Assembly (NCBI GenBank): GCA_024760505.1
Contig: CP058931.1
Span: 434,001 to 498,000 of the forward strand
DNA from: Nitrospira sp.
GTDB lineage: Bacteria > Nitrospirota > Nitrospiria > Nitrospirales > UBA8639
DNA: 64,000 nt
Direction of reading: 5' to 3'
The position numbers were made by a program, and so were the translations under genes. Of this stretch, positions 63,202 through 64,000 are shown piece after piece. Position 1 is the first letter of the stretch, and each line of letters begins with the position of its first letter. The notes beneath the pieces were generated by a model, which had not been told where the DNA came from, did not search any database, and saw nothing but the letters and a program-made list of their open reading frames with translations.

Positions 63202-64000
63202 CTAAAGGTACCCGTTTTCCCGAAACCAGGTAACGGCATCCTCAATTGCCCCTTGAGGGGCACTACGCGGATAATCCAACTCCCGCTGAGCTTTTGAGCA
63301 ATCGTAATGCTGCATGTGCGCCATCACTTCGACAAAAAAGGCAGGCACAAAGGGGGGGCGGCCTAGGAGAGAACGTGAAACACACTCCCCCACTTTTGCT
63401 CCCCACCGGGCGAGAGCCAATGGAACCGGAAAAAAAGGAGGCGGGACTCCAACCTCCTGCGCAATGAGTTCATTCAAGTCCTTTTGTGTCGTATTCCAGT
63501 TACCCACCAGATAGCGTTCCCCGACACGACCGCGCTCTGCAGCCCGGATCATGGCCACGGCCACATCCCGCACATCAATAACATTCACTAAGCCAGGGAC
63601 ATACACCGGCATCCGCTCCTTCGCGACCATGAGAATATGGGTGCCGCTTGTCGGTTGCTGATCGTAGGGGCCGAAAAACTCCGTCGGGATCACCACCACC
63701 GCGGGAATGCCCTGGTGAACGGATTGCAGAATCTTTTCTTCCATGGCGGCTTTGGCCATGAGATACGGATTGTTCGTATATCGGGTTGAAAATTGACAGG
63801 TTTCATTGGCTGGATGACCGGTCGTTTTAGGAAATCCCACAGTCGTGAGTGTGCTGGCGAAAACGAGTCGGTCCACCCTGGCCGCACGGACAGCCTCTAA
63901 CACCAGTGCCGTTTCTTTCAGAGCCTGCCCTTTGGCCACCTCCACCGGAATCGTCCCGGACGGATAATACCCGGCGGTGTGATAGACCACATCCCTGCCC
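63202..64000 (-). CDS. NAD(P)-dependent epimerase/dehydratase (extended SDR), 5' end beyond window
   Basis: The frame runs to the right window edge (in frame before GTG 63990: G-R-D-V-V-Y-H-T-A-G, the DVVYHTA motif of NAD-dependent epimerases). Visible are YLMAKAAMEEKIL with Tyr-X3-Lys, VIPTEFFGP, the VIDVRDVAVA segment and a C-terminal GYL end. The N-terminal Rossmann GxxGxxG must lie outside the window. Sugar nucleotide epimerase or dihydroflavonol reductase-like activity; the precise substrate is unknown. Confidence 0.85.
   Translation of the reverse strand, partial: GRDVVYHTAGYYPSGTIPVEVAKGQALKETALVLEAVRAARVDRLVFASTLTTVGFPKTTGHPANETCQFSTRYTNNPYLMAKAAMEEKILQSVHQGIPAVVVIPTEFFGPYDQQPTSGTHILMVAKERMPVYVPGLVNVIDVRDVAVAMIRAAERGRVGERYLVGNWNTTQKDLNELIAQEVGVPPPFFPVPLALARWGAKVGECVSRSLLGRPPFVPAFFVEVMAHMQHYDCSKAQRELDYPRSAPQGAIEDAVTWFRENGYL

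Noticed and set aside
1..64000. CRISPR array, prophage, insertion sequence, rRNA or tRNA genes.
   Set aside because: No regular spaced repeats, transposase motifs, phage structural genes or RNA gene signatures were seen on either strand.

Overview
The window is about 64 kb of gene-dense bacterial chromosome of intermediate GC. Lipoprotein signals, an RND/TolC efflux set, a FecR-domain protein and several exported beta-propeller proteins point to a Gram-negative envelope. The mix of genes (split F0 ATP synthase cluster, DapL-type lysine synthesis, DsrE/TusA sulfur carriers, orphan LarE, stand-alone glutamate formiminotransferase) resembles Nitrospirota such as Nitrospira-like nitrite oxidisers. 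That is an inference from gene content; no rRNA or other marker is present to settle it. I saw no tRNA, rRNA, CRISPR array, transposase or prophage.

Region by region. 1-4.1 kb holds exported proteins on the minus strand: a truncated secreted protein, a Tat-signal mini-protein, a HELTH metalloprotease-like protein, a TIG-domain-like protein and its paralogue broken by one in-frame stop. 4.7-10.1 kb is a plus-strand unit ending in a strong terminator: a 1191-residue exported WD40/SH3/coiled-coil/caspase protein, a YVTN beta-propeller lipoprotein and a FecR-domain protein. 10.2-12.7 kb has a voltage-gated cation channel with an acidic filter, a CBS-pair protein and FtcD. 12.8-15.9 kb carries DsrE2-like, TusA, alcohol dehydrogenase and DsrE genes. 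15.9-25.3 kb is mostly housekeeping: FumC, an amidohydrolase, NfeD/SPFH, 6-phosphogluconolactonase and a small transaldolase. 25.3-33.1 kb: UdgB, a hybrid histidine kinase, glycerate kinase, a MazG-like protein, and LemA with two TPM-domain proteins.

33.1-46.1 kb is rich in cofactor genes: dapL-folK-panC in one operon, then an amidotransferase, a methyltransferase, an MsbA-like exporter, a very short AURKAIP1/COX24 (bS22-like) ribosomal protein gene, nadB, and pabC/pabB. 46.2-48.1 kb encodes only the membrane sector of ATP synthase (atpI, atpB, atpE, atpF) and ends in a bidirectional terminator. 48.3-50.2 kb: larE and rlmN. 50.2-51.5 kb is an AT-rich promoter region, a coiled-coil/HARE-HTH protein and a 28-residue Lys/Ala-rich peptide gene sharing one terminator. 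51.6-53.1 kb: an inositol monophosphatase-family enzyme and a thioredoxin-like protein. 53.4-61.4 kb is one minus-strand run tetR - adaptor - RND pump - TolC - prfC. The window ends with a DUF502 protein, a small hypothetical gene, an HSERSEE-type palindromic repeat and a 5'-truncated NAD-dependent epimerase.

Most promising for novelty: the exported caspase/beta-propeller/FecR operon, the channel with a calcium-like filter, the HARE-HTH plus Lys/Ala-peptide pair, and the nonsense-interrupted paralogue.
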